Part shown: positions 62,978 to 63,046 of the stretch, piece by piece
Layout of the letters: each line of letters starts with the position of its first letter
How positions within the stretch are numbered: the first letter of the stretch is position 1
NCBI RefSeq assembly: GCF_019100565.1
Contig: NZ_JAHRID010000011.1
Coordinates: 35,427-98,472, forward strand
Source: Arsukibacterium indicum
GTDB taxonomy: Bacteria > Pseudomonadota > Gammaproteobacteria > Enterobacterales > Alteromonadaceae
DNA: 63,046 nt
Direction of reading: 5' to 3'
The notes under the pieces: model-generated
The model's database searches: none
What the model saw: only the letters and a program-made list of their open reading frames with translations
Told to the model about the DNA's origin: nothing
Made by a program: the position numbers and the translations under genes

Positions 62978-63046
62978 TCAAGTAAAATTGGCCACGGTTT
63001 TATAGTAAAGCCAGTATCTTTTCTCTGACTCATTTGGTGTTAAACC
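62978..63046 (-). mobile_element. 3' end of an insertion-sequence transposase (IS3-like)
   Basis: The minus strand encodes GLTPNESEKRYWLYYKTVANFT and a stop, running off the window edge. The LTP...E...Y...VA pattern recalls the end of IS3-family OrfB. TGGTCAAGTAAAATTGGCC at 62975 would be the terminal repeat end. Only 22 residues are visible, so the family is provisional. Confidence 0.5.

Overview
The window looks like a chromosomal segment of a marine or freshwater gammaproteobacterium of the Alteromonadales/Chromatiaceae kind (Rheinheimera- or Arsukibacterium-like). This is inferred from gene order and protein character, not from a database search. The backbone groups dapA-bamC-purC, gcvR-bcp, perM-bepA-arsC-wrbA, queE/queC, ydbH-ynbE-ydbL and a lysC gene behind a lysine riboswitch, all familiar gammaproteobacterial neighbourhoods. 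No rRNA, tRNA or CRISPR array was seen.

Layout. 1-5.3 kb (minus strand): the 5' end of pheS, then hda, a DUF2066 gene, purC, bamC and dapA. 5.4-13.98 kb: gcvR, bcp, a PQQ-type aldose dehydrogenase followed directly by a PqqU-like PQQ receptor, perM (minus), bepA, arsC, wrbA and a DUF2069 membrane protein. 14-29.4 kb: a periplasmic binding protein, a Lon-N protein, queE, queC, a dicarboxylate symporter, riboswitch-controlled lysC, two small unknowns, an M28 peptidase, ydbHL/ynbE, and a tightly packed cstA / CC-star / ArsA-type ATPase operon. 29.7-37.3 kb: a visibly more A+T-rich block of poorly known envelope or regulatory proteins (PDZ-helical repeat protein, secreted protein, PKD-type lipoprotein, HTH-TM-TPR protein). 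37.4-44.8 kb: a self-contained sigma-54 module (paired palindromes, a -24/-12 promoter, HlyD adaptor, MacB-type ABC transporter, NtrC-type regulator, histidine kinase). 44.8-53.9 kb: a DUF1840 gene, glpK, pcp, a c-di-GMP-I riboswitch before a DUF3718 gene, a Kef-type antiporter, mgtC, a DUF1289 gene and a large propeller-amidohydrolase.

53.9-63.0 kb is an integron cassette region without an integrase gene in view. At least ten attC-like sites follow short plus-strand genes. In most cassettes the first bases of the cassette are complementary to its own attC left end (for example GTTATGTGAC with GTCACATAAC), which fixes the boundaries. There are two arrays (54.1-56.9 kb and 57.9-63.0 kb), separated by a 47-residue membrane peptide gene and a sirB2-like gene. 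Each array is preceded by a homologous leader of about 170 nt, with a 57-nt core (54/57 identical) lying exactly 100 nt before the first cassette boundary in both. I interpret the leaders as duplicated attI-like/promoter sequences.

Cassette products are mostly unrecognised. They include two GNAT-type genes (one cut to 40 residues), a ClpP-fold lipoprotein, a Sll1717-type P-loop ATPase, and two proteins with HEPN-like R-x(4-6)-H motifs, one of them in a two-gene cassette with overlapping reading frames. These last genes are the best candidates for an undescribed (perhaps anti-phage) system. The window ends in the 3' end of an insertion-sequence transposase.
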